Origin: DASVHS01 sp038244815
Lineage (GTDB): Bacteria; Acidobacteriota; Thermoanaerobaculia; Gp7-AA8
DNA length: 64,000 bases
Assembly (NCBI GenBank): GCA_038244815.1
Contig: JBBRTB010000012.1
Location: 1 to 64,000 of the forward strand
Direction: 5' to 3'
A model generated the notes under the pieces. It was not told the DNA's origin, made no database searches, and saw only the letters and a list, made by a program, of their open reading frames with translations. The position numbers and the translations under genes are program-made. This document shows, piece by piece, positions 32,966 to 39,742 of the stretch; positions within the stretch are counted from its first letter, which is position 1, and each line of letters opens with the position of its first letter.

Positions 32966-34341
32966 CCATTCCCCTCTTCACGAAACTTCCGCCAGGCCGC
33001 TTCACATCGCATCCTCAGCTCGGCCGTCTCCGGAGGCAGCGGCTCGCGGATCCGCTCGATGTGCCGCAGCAGACTCCGGCACGTGGTCATGCGCCCGGCG
33101 GCGATGACATCGCGCAACTGCTGCTCGTCGTCGAACCAGAGCGTGGTCGGCATCGAGGCAGCCAGCAGTCCGATGCGCTGCATCTCGGGAGTGGCCTCGC
33201 CGTCGCGCATCAGATCGGTGATGAGGTTGCCGATGGCGCGGCCCGAGGTCCGCGGGTCCTCGAACAGCCGCCGGTAAGTCAGCGTGCGCACGCGCTTCAT
33301 GAACACCCGCGAGGTCAGTGCCATGAGCGACGCGGCGCGCGTCGCCAGCGCCGCCACCAACTCGGTCAGCGTGAGACCGAGGAAATGCCTCCAAAGCAGG
33401 GGGCGGGGACGATTGGCGATCGGAGAGCGTTTCAGACGGACCGCGCCCGCGATGATCAGGCCGACCAGCAGCGCCGTCGTGGCGGAGACGAGCCGCGAGA
33501 GCATGTCGCGGCCTGTGATCGCCGAGGTCACCGCCGCAATCTCCAGCACCGCCGCGAACAGCGCCACGAGCCACACTTTCACGATCCCCAGCGATCGCCT
33601 TCGTGGCGTCTCGTACATCGGCGGAGCGCTGACGTCGGCATCCGACACGATGATGCGGTCGATCTCCGTATGCCGGGAGCGAACCAGCAGAAGACTGTCG
33701 ATCCCCTGGTTGTCCCAGATGCCTCCGTCCATCAGCGGAATCTCGGGGCCGGTCGCGACGCCGAAGTCCGTCGGAAACGTGATCGGCTCGAACGCGCCCG
33801 GGAAACAGGCCGACGCGGCCACGATGTCGGCGAGACGCAGCGTCGCCGCGACCTCGTCGGGAACCGGGGCCTCGCGATTTCCGCTGTGCACGTGACGATT
33901 CCCGCTCTTCACGAAACGAAAGGCCAGACCGCTGCGCATGTCGGTCGCGTTGAACGAAATCTCCTCGAGGTGATCGTGCGATTGCTGCACGGTCCCGAGC
34001 GTCGCGCGGAACAGCCCGGCGTAGACCTGGGCGGCGGCAACGATCAGCTTGCCGCGATCGGGCATGGCCGCCAGCGCGCCGTCGATGACGTCGACGTCGC
34101 GCAGGAACGCGTACATGGGGTCGTAGAAGCTTTCGAAATCGCGTCCGCTGGCCAGGCACTCCGCGTAATACGCACCGACGATCGTCCCTCCGGACGAGGT
34201 GGACATGGCCCGCACGCTCTGCAAGGCGCCGGCGTCATGCAGAAACGAAAGAACGCCGAGGTGAAACGCGGCGGCGCGGTAGCCGCCGCCGGAGAGCGAA
34301 AGGGCGATGCGGTCGAATCGTGCGCCGGCGGGAACCGACAT
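32962..34341 (-). CDS. Patatin-like phospholipase with internal membrane segments
   Basis: The 459-residue protein has LSLSGGGYRAAAFHLGVL (oxyanion loop), STSSGGTI where GxSxG is expected, and DGGIWDNQG with the dyad Asp. Between about residues 245 and 310 there are two hydrophobic segments (VWLVALFAAVLEIAAVTSAI and LVSATTALLVGLIIAGAV) separating the catalytic domain from a helical C-terminal part. It probably hydrolyses membrane lipids at the inner membrane. The first Gly of GxSxG is Ser, a change seen in some patatins. It is followed by the overlapping YqiA-like gene. Confidence 0.85.
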   Translation of the reverse strand: MSVPAGARFDRIALSLSGGGYRAAAFHLGVLSFLHDAGALQSVRAMSTSSGGTIVGAYYAECLASGRDFESFYDPMYAFLRDVDVIDGALAAMPDRGKLIVAAAQVYAGLFRATLGTVQQSHDHLEEISFNATDMRSGLAFRFVKSGNRHVHSGNREAPVPDEVAATLRLADIVAASACFPGAFEPITFPTDFGVATGPEIPLMDGGIWDNQGIDSLLLVRSRHTEIDRIIVSDADVSAPPMYETPRRRSLGIVKVWLVALFAAVLEIAAVTSAITGRDMLSRLVSATTALLVGLIIAGAVRLKRSPIANRPRPLLWRHFLGLTLTELVAALATRAASLMALTSRVFMKRVRTLTYRRLFEDPRTSGRAIGNLITDLMRDGEATPEMQRIGLLAASMPTTLWFDDEQQLRDVIAAGRMTTCRSLLRHIERIREPLPPETAELRMRCEAAWRKFREEGNG

Positions 34342-34395
34342 GCTCGGAATGATGGCACGTAGGCAGGCTTCGCGCTCACTCGTCGGGCGTGCAGT

Positions 34396-35628
34396 CTATC
34401 GTCCTCGGTCCTGGGTCCTCGGTCCTCGGTTCTCCGTTTTCAGCGGCTGCGATTCTGCGAACGTCTTGAGCGCGGCTTCGAGGACGGGATCCCGGCCGGC
34501 GAAGTAATCGGCGGCCAGACCGGGCACGGCCAGATCGGGAGCGATGGCTTCGCGGTCGTCGTGCGCGCTGATGGGCTGGTTCAACCCGGAGGCGATCGTG
34601 CCACGCAGTCCCGAATGCGGGAGCTTGAACGGCCGTTCGTTGCCGATGTGATTGGGGCGCGATCCGGTCGGCTCACCGGCGAACGTCGTGCTCGTCCACT
34701 GATCGATGCGCGCCGCGAACGTCTGCGCGGCGGAGAACGTCATGCGGCTGATGAGCGTCACCAGCTTTCCGCCGCGCGCATCGAAGGCCACCAGCGTGCG
34801 GAACAGCTCGTCCGCTCTCGATGCTTCGCCGCCATTGTTCAGACGCAGGTCGACGATGGCCCTGTCGTAGAGCGCCAGCCGCTTGCGCGACTCCACTCCA
34901 AACTGAGCGAGCGTTCTGCCCGCGCCGTCGCGCATTCCGTTGACCGCGATGTACAGAACGTGCGAGCGGAGCTCTTCTGCGTAGAACGGCTCGTCGCGCC
35001 GCGCCAGATAGCGGGGAACGCGCTCGCCGAGCGGCGCGACGAGCTTCAACTCCAGCTTCTCGGGATCGATCGGCTCCGGCGTGAGCGTCGCCGATGACCG
35101 GTCGTCGAACGTCAACGAGACCGAATCGCGATTGCGAATCGCGCCGATCTCCTCGAGAAAGGCGGGCAGCGTCGCATAGAAGGGCGCGGCCCATCGCAAC
35201 TGCTGGGCGTTGTCGTGACTGATGTACGGCGCGAGCCGTGTGAGCACTTCGTCGGACGGCAGATCGCCGATGCACATCACGCGCCGGCCGTTCAGCTTCG
35301 GATCGGCCGCGTCGATCACGTACAAGCCGTCGTCGAACGACCAGAGCATCACCGGGACCTTCTTCAATCCGAACGGAAAGAGCAGCGTGTGCCCGTCGCC
35401 GGCCGAGGCCAGGAGCGCCTGGATCCCGACGGTGACCTCCGCGTCGTCGAGCTGATCGGCACGCGCCGCCAGCCCCTCGGCACGCCCCTCGAATGCCGAT
35501 GCCGCCCCGCACTCGCGCATGCGCGGATGCACCCGCTGCACCTCCGCCGCGAGGTAGGCGATGTCGCCGCGCCAGTCCGTGGACGCGAAGGCAGGGAGTG
35601 CTACGAAGAGCAGCACCACGATCCTCAA
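34396..35628 (-). CDS. S41-like periplasmic peptidase-fold protein
   Basis: Starting from TTG 35628 the product is 410 residues with a signal peptide (RIVVLLFVALPAFAS) and an S41/tail-specific-protease fold. DRAIVDLRLNNGGE, a Ser-containing MTFSAAQTFAARI and FAGEPTGSRPNHIG are visible. The catalytic Lys is not obvious, so activity is uncertain. No ATG fits: the TTG lies at the edge of a CCGAGGC tandem repeat, and the last about 12 codons (TENRGPRTQDRGR) lie in another repeat at 34399-34437. Both termini of the gene are therefore shaped by repeats. It lies 47 bases downstream of the stomatin gene on the same strand. Confidence 0.72.
   Translation of the reverse strand: MRIVVLLFVALPAFASTDWRGDIAYLAAEVQRVHPRMRECGAASAFEGRAEGLAARADQLDDAEVTVGIQALLASAGDGHTLLFPFGLKKVPVMLWSFDDGLYVIDAADPKLNGRRVMCIGDLPSDEVLTRLAPYISHDNAQQLRWAAPFYATLPAFLEEIGAIRNRDSVSLTFDDRSSATLTPEPIDPEKLELKLVAPLGERVPRYLARRDEPFYAEELRSHVLYIAVNGMRDGAGRTLAQFGVESRKRLALYDRAIVDLRLNNGGEASRADELFRTLVAFDARGGKLVTLISRMTFSAAQTFAARIDQWTSTTFAGEPTGSRPNHIGNERPFKLPHSGLRGTIASGLNQPISAHDDREAIAPDLAVPGLAADYFAGRDPVLEAALKTFAESQPLKTENRGPRTQDRGR
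34399..34437. repeat. 7-nt tandem repeat (GGTCCTC type)
   Basis: Consecutive units GGTCCTG, GGTCCTC, GGTCCTC and GGTTCTC overlap the 3' end of the S41-like gene and encode its polar tail. Confidence 0.7.
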
Positions 35629-35670
35629 CCGAGGCCCGAGGCCCGAGGCCCGAGGCCTCAGGAACCGAGG
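35629..35670. repeat. 7-nt tandem repeat (CCGAGGC type)
   Basis: Four CCGAGGC units followed by CTCAGGA and CCGAGGA sit between the stomatin gene stop and the S41-like gene start. The same unit recurs at 45050-45080 and 63454-63530. Confidence 0.75.
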
Positions 35671-35675
35671 ACCCA

Positions 35676-36629
35676 CTATTGCTGCACCACCGCCCGCGCC
35701 GACAGCTTCGGCTCCGGCGCCGCGACCTTCAGCCCGCCCGTAGCCATGGCCAGCATCGACGCGACGTCCGCGAGATTGGCCGGGACGATCAACGTGTTGC
35801 CGCTCTTGGCGATGTTGCCGAACTGCGTGATGTACTGCTCGGCGATACGGAGCTGCATGGCCTCGGCGCCGCCGGGCGTCTTGAGCGCGTCGGCGACCTT
35901 CTTGATGCCCTCGGCCGTGGCCTGCGCCACCGAGAGAATCGCCGCGGCCTGCCCCTCGGCCTCGTTGATGGCCTGCTGCTTCTTCGCTTCCGAAGCCTTG
36001 ATGGTCTGCTGCTTGACACCTTCGGCGCTGTTGATGCCCGCGTCGCGCTGCCCTTCGGACTGCAGGATGACCGCGCGCTTCTCGCGTTCCGCTCGCATCT
36101 GCTTTTCCATTGCCGCGAGCACATCCTGCGGCGGTGTGATGTTCTTGATCTCGTAGCGCAGGACCTTCACTCCCCAGGCCTCGGAAGCCTTGTCCACTTC
36201 GCTCACCACCTGCATGTTGATGTTCGTACGCTCTTCGAACGTCTTGTCGAGCTCGATCTTGCCGATCTCGCTGCGCAGATTCGTTTGTGCCAGCTGCGCG
36301 ATCGCGTAGTTGTAATCGTTGATGCCGTACGAAGCCCGCTCCGGATTGAGGACCTTGAAGTAGAGGACCCCGTCCACCGCCACCTGCACGTTGTCCTTGG
36401 TGATGCAGACCTGCTCCGGGACGTCGACGGCGGCTTCTTTCAGCGAATGCTTGTAGCGCACGTTGTCGAAGAACGGCCAGAGGATGTGAAATCCGGCCTG
36501 CAGCGTCCGGCTGTAGCGGCCGAGCCGCTCCACAATCCACGCCTGCTGCTGCGGAACGACACGCGCGATACGCGTCACCATGACCATCGCGAAGACCAGG
36601 ATGACGACTGCCACCAGAAGACTGCCCAT
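35676..36629 (-). CDS. SPFH/Band 7 (stomatin/QmcA-like) membrane protein
   Basis: The 317-residue protein has an N-terminal hairpin/membrane segment (about 3-22), a Band 7 domain (VPQQQAWIVERLGRYSRTLQ to about 190), and a long Ala/Glu/Lys coiled-coil tail with EGQRDAGINSAEG and EGVKQQTIKASEA. Members oligomerise in membrane microdomains. It lies 35 bases downstream of an NfeD gene on the same strand, the classic SPFH-NfeD pairing, which supports a stomatin/QmcA rather than HflK/HflC assignment. Confidence 0.92.
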   Translation of the reverse strand: MGSLLVAVVILVFAMVMVTRIARVVPQQQAWIVERLGRYSRTLQAGFHILWPFFDNVRYKHSLKEAAVDVPEQVCITKDNVQVAVDGVLYFKVLNPERASYGINDYNYAIAQLAQTNLRSEIGKIELDKTFEERTNINMQVVSEVDKASEAWGVKVLRYEIKNITPPQDVLAAMEKQMRAEREKRAVILQSEGQRDAGINSAEGVKQQTIKASEAKKQQAINEAEGQAAAILSVAQATAEGIKKVADALKTPGGAEAMQLRIAEQYITQFGNIAKSGNTLIVPANLADVASMLAMATGGLKVAAPEPKLSARAVVQQ

Positions 36630-36664
36630 GAGTGATCCTCCTTAAGACGGATGAAGCACAGCTT

Positions 36665-37087
36665 CTAAGACCGGACGCGGATGGTCAGCCCTTCGACGGA
36701 CTCGACGATGCAGCGCTGTCCCTTTGTCAACGGATTCTCTCCAACGTTCTGCGCGGTCCACGAGCTCCCGCGCATCTCCGCTTTTCCGATGCCCTGAGCC
36801 GGGATGTCATCGAGCGCGACGGCCTGCTCGCCGATCAGCGAGTCGACCACGCGCGGCTCGTTCAGCTTCAGCCTGCGCATCAGCGGCGGCCGGATAAACA
36901 CGAGCGCCACCAGTGAGAAAGTCGTGAGGACGAGCAACTGCGCCCACAACGGACCGTTCCAGCCGAGGCCCACCAGCAGACCGACAAAGAGAGCGCCGCC
37001 GCCGAAGAAAGCGACATGCAACGTGGTCGAGGCGAGCTCGATCGCGAGCAGAGCGAAGCCGACGAGAACCCAGACCCACCAGGACAT
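36665..37087 (-). CDS. NfeD-family membrane protein
   Basis: From ATG 37087 the protein is 140 residues. Two or three N-terminal hydrophobic helices (WVWVLVGFALLAIELAS, ALFVGLLVGLGW, LLVLTTFSLVALVF) precede a C-terminal OB-fold (SLIGEQAVALDD, IGKAEMRGSSWTAQ, GQRCIVESVEGLTIRV). It partners with stomatin-like proteins in membrane quality control. The longer frame to 37294 is repeat-encoded and rejected. Confidence 0.9.
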   Translation of the reverse strand: MSWWVWVLVGFALLAIELASTTLHVAFFGGGALFVGLLVGLGWNGPLWAQLLVLTTFSLVALVFIRPPLMRRLKLNEPRVVDSLIGEQAVALDDIPAQGIGKAEMRGSSWTAQNVGENPLTKGQRCIVESVEGLTIRVRS

Positions 37088-37129
37088 TGGACGTGCGGTT
37101 CGCGGAGGGTAGCACAGGTGGTCGGTGCT

Positions 37130-37345
37130 TGGTGCTCGGGTCGCTGGGTCGCTGGGTCGCTGGGTTGCTGGGTCGCTGGGTCGCTCGGTGCTGGGTTGCT
37201 GGGTTGCTGGGTCGCTGGGTCGCTGGGTCGCTGGGTTGCCGGGTTGCCGGGTTGCCGGTAACTGGTAACCGGTAACTGGTCTTGGACCGGTCACCGGTTA
37301 CCGGTTTCCTGCGACCCAGCGACCCAGCGACCCAGCGACCCAGCG
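37130..37345. repeat. Compound tandem repeat: 8-nt GGGTCGCT array, 7-nt GGTAACC array, inverted closing array
   Basis: About 15 units of GGGTCGCT/GGGTTGCT/GGGTTGCC are followed by CCGGTAA/CTGGTAA heptamers with an internal palindrome (ACCGGT repeats 37257-37307). CGACCCAG units, the reverse complement of the first array, then close it. The whole could form a very long hairpin. It fills most of the 350-base gap between the divergent nfeD and DUF2911 genes. Confidence 0.85.
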
Positions 37346-37438
37346 CGAAGTACAGAAGCCAATTGTTCACCCGCCCGTGTCCGAGCGAACTCAACTTCTC
37401 ACTATGATCCGCCTCACATAGATAGAAGGAGGAGACCC

Positions 37439-38566
37439 ATGCGACGAACCGCGATTCTCTCGGTGCTCCTGTTGCTCGCGGCGGGTGCCGTGATGGCACA
37501 GCCGGGATTGACGCTGCCGACGAGCGGCGACAACCAGCACGCCATCGTCACGCAGTTCATCGGTCCGGTGAAGATCACCATCGACTACAACAGCCCCAAG
37601 GTGCACAACCCCAACACGGGCGAAGACCGGCACGGAAAGATCTGGGGAACGCTCGTCCCCTACGGCCTCACGAACCTCGGATTCGGAACGTGCACGAAGT
37701 GTCCGTGGCGTGCCGGCGCGAACGAGAACACCACGTTCACGACGAACGATCCCATCCAGGTGGAAGGGCAGACACTGCCGGCGGGAACGTACGGATTCTT
37801 CCTCATCGCCGACCCGAACGAGTGGACGGCGATCTTCTCGAAGAACTCGACGTCCTGGGGCAGCTTCTTCTACAACGCGGCCGAGGACCAACTGCGCGTG
37901 AAGGTGAAACCGGAGAAGTCCGACTACCACGAGTGGCTGACCTATGAGTTCACTGAGCGGCAGCCGGATCACGCCACGGTGGCGATGAAGTGGGAAGACC
38001 TGGCCGTGCCCATTCACATCACCGTTCCCAATCTCACCGACGTCTACCTCGACGACATACACAACGAGCTGCGCAACGCTCCTGGATTCAGCTGGAGCAA
38101 CTGGAACCAGGCCGCGCAGTACGCGCTGAAGGCCAAGCGCCTCGATGACGCGATGGAGTTCGCCAAGGGAGCGACCGATCCGACTTTCGGCATCGGCCAG
38201 GAGAACTTCCAGACGATGATGACGCTCGGTGACGTCCAGGACGCGCGCGGAATGCCGGAAGCGAAAGCCACCCGCGACAAGGCCCTGGCGATGGGCAATC
38301 CCATTCAACTGCACCAGTACGCGCGGCAGCAGTTGCAGAAGGGCGACAAAGCGGACGCTGTGCGCGTCTGGCAGCTCAACGCCAGGCTGCACCAGGGACA
38401 GTGGCCGGTCAACGTGGGCCTCATGCGCGCGTATTCGGCACAGGGCAACTACAAGCAAGCGCTCAAATACGCAAAGCTGGCACTGGCGCAGGCTCCCGAT
38501 CCGGGGAACAAGAAGAACATCGAGGATTCGATCAAGAAACTCGGGGAAGGCAAGGACGTCAACTAG
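37439..38566 (+). CDS. Secreted DUF2911 protein with TPR-like C-terminus
   Basis: The 375-residue protein has a signal peptide (about 1-21) and a DUF2911 domain (about 35-180; ITIDYNSPKVHNP, GKIWGTLVPYG, LPAGTYGFFLI, WGSFFYN). Helical TPR-like repeats run to the end (QAAQYALKAKRLDDAMEFAK, YKQALKYAKLALAQAPD). A strong ribosome site (AAGGAGGAG) lies 7 bases before the ATG, so it is probably well expressed. DUF2911 has no settled function. It ends at a GC-rich hairpin shared with the convergent L,D-transpeptidase gene. Confidence 0.9.
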   Translation: MRRTAILSVLLLLAAGAVMAQPGLTLPTSGDNQHAIVTQFIGPVKITIDYNSPKVHNPNTGEDRHGKIWGTLVPYGLTNLGFGTCTKCPWRAGANENTTFTTNDPIQVEGQTLPAGTYGFFLIADPNEWTAIFSKNSTSWGSFFYNAAEDQLRVKVKPEKSDYHEWLTYEFTERQPDHATVAMKWEDLAVPIHITVPNLTDVYLDDIHNELRNAPGFSWSNWNQAAQYALKAKRLDDAMEFAKGATDPTFGIGQENFQTMMTLGDVQDARGMPEAKATRDKALAMGNPIQLHQYARQQLQKGDKADAVRVWQLNARLHQGQWPVNVGLMRAYSAQGNYKQALKYAKLALAQAPDPGNKKNIEDSIKKLGEGKDVN

Positions 38567-38572
38567 GAGACC

Positions 38573-39286
38573 TCACGGGGCCGGCGGCAGCGCCGGCCCC
38601 ATGCTCATCCGCGGATACTCGTCGCGCGCGTATTGCACGAGCAGCGGGTGCGCCGCGGGATCGAGCCAGCGCAACACGGTCTCGAGATCCTCCACAGGCA
38701 TGGCCGTGCAGCCTGCCGTCGATGAAGACGAACCGCCCCAGATGTGGAGAAAGATGCAGGAGCCGCGCGGCGGCGTTGCGGGCGTGTTGTAGTTGACGAC
38801 CATGCCCCAGCGATATTGATCGATGGCGCGCATCTTCTCCGAGCTCTTCCAGTCGACGGCCGGAACGGCATCGCGGTCGACGATCTGGTTGTAATAGCGC
38901 GAAGCCGTGTCATCGACGCACTCGGTCGCGTCGCGCAACTGCCTGTAGGCCACGCGCAGATCGGAAGTGGGAGCGAACCCGAACGCCGTCCCGAGCGAGT
39001 AGATCCCGCTCGGCGACTTTCCATCACCCTCGTGTTTCGCGCCGGGACTGGCGATTCCCGTGCGCCCGACCACCACCGCCACCCGCCCACCCACCGCCCG
39101 CCAGGCCCCGCCGGCATCGCGCTCGTAGCGCTGCAGCGTGCCTGCGCTCGTGTCGTTGCCGTCGGTCAGGACAAGAATCAACTGGCGCGAGCCGGCGAAC
39201 GGATCGGGAGCAGCCGGAGTCATGGCGCAACCGGTCATGAAGAGCGACAAGACAACGGTGACGACTCTCAATAGCGCCAGCAGCAA
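38573..39286 (-). CDS. L,D-transpeptidase (YkuD-like) lipoprotein
   Basis: The 237-residue protein has a signal peptide with lipobox (LFMTGC). The YkuD-type catalytic block is FLHIWGG followed by TAGCTAMP, with the His and the nucleophile Cys. Such enzymes attach lipoproteins to, or cross-link, peptidoglycan through diaminopimelate. The fold is short, and the K/R of SHGC-type motifs is replaced here by TAGCT. It overlaps the upstream hypothetical gene by 19 bases, forming the tail of the kinase operon. Confidence 0.8.
   Translation of the reverse strand: MLLALLRVVTVVLSLFMTGCAMTPAAPDPFAGSRQLILVLTDGNDTSAGTLQRYERDAGGAWRAVGGRVAVVVGRTGIASPGAKHEGDGKSPSGIYSLGTAFGFAPTSDLRVAYRQLRDATECVDDTASRYYNQIVDRDAVPAVDWKSSEKMRAIDQYRWGMVVNYNTPATPPRGSCIFLHIWGGSSSSTAGCTAMPVEDLETVLRWLDPAAHPLLVQYARDEYPRMSMGPALPPAP
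38577..38600. terminator. GC hairpin at convergent gene ends
   Basis: GGGGCCGGC (38577-38585) and GCCGGCCCC (38592-38600) form a 9-bp stem with a 6-nt loop just after the DUF2911 stop. It also encodes the last residues of the convergent L,D-transpeptidase gene. No T tract is present. Confidence 0.6.
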
Positions 39287-39732
39287 GGATCGACCACCAG
39301 GTCGCCGTCAGGATCGAGCTTGCCGTCTCCGAGGGTCATGCCGTACCGGCACTGGCGATGTTCGGTGGCGGTGCTGAGCCGCTTCACTTTCGCCCAGCAG
39401 TGCCCGTGCCCGTCGCACTGCACCGGCTCGGTGCACGATGTGTCCTTGAAGTCGATCCGCAGGTCGGCCGTATGCTGCGTGAACCAGTGGACGACAACGG
39501 TCCGGCTGGACGGGAGATCGCCGTCGGGCTCCACGTCGAATACGTGAGCCACGGCGGGGCTGGCGGTGAGATTCCGCTCGTCCACGCAGATGAGGGGACG
39601 GGCTTTCGATCCGTTGCCGGCTTTACAGAACTCGTCCGTGCTTTGACGCATCGAGCTGCTGCATCGGAAGATCGTGACCGTGAGCAACAGGGCCAGAAGA
39701 AACGCGTATCTGCGCATGATGCGGACCGACAT
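39268..39732 (-). CDS. Cys-rich exported protein, unknown
   Basis: From ATG 39732 the product is 154 residues. A basic n-region (RIMRRYA), hydrophobic helix and Cys (IFRCSSS) suggest a lipoprotein. The mature part has about eight Cys (DEFCKAG, PLICVDE, TSCTEPVQCDGHGHCW, HRQCRYG, PCCWRY) and looks disulfide-bonded. The ribosome site (AAGGAGGAG) overlaps the stop codon of the upstream kinase gene, so it is translationally coupled to it. No family recognised. Confidence 0.75.
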   Translation of the reverse strand: MSVRIMRRYAFLLALLLTVTIFRCSSSMRQSTDEFCKAGNGSKARPLICVDERNLTASPAVAHVFDVEPDGDLPSSRTVVVHWFTQHTADLRIDFKDTSCTEPVQCDGHGHCWAKVKRLSTATEHRQCRYGMTLGDGKLDPDGDLVVDPCCWRY

Positions 39733-39742
39733 GAACTCCTCC

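Noticed and set aside
37130..37345. CRISPR array
   Set aside because: Units are 7-8 nt with no unique spacers, and there are no cas genes nearby.
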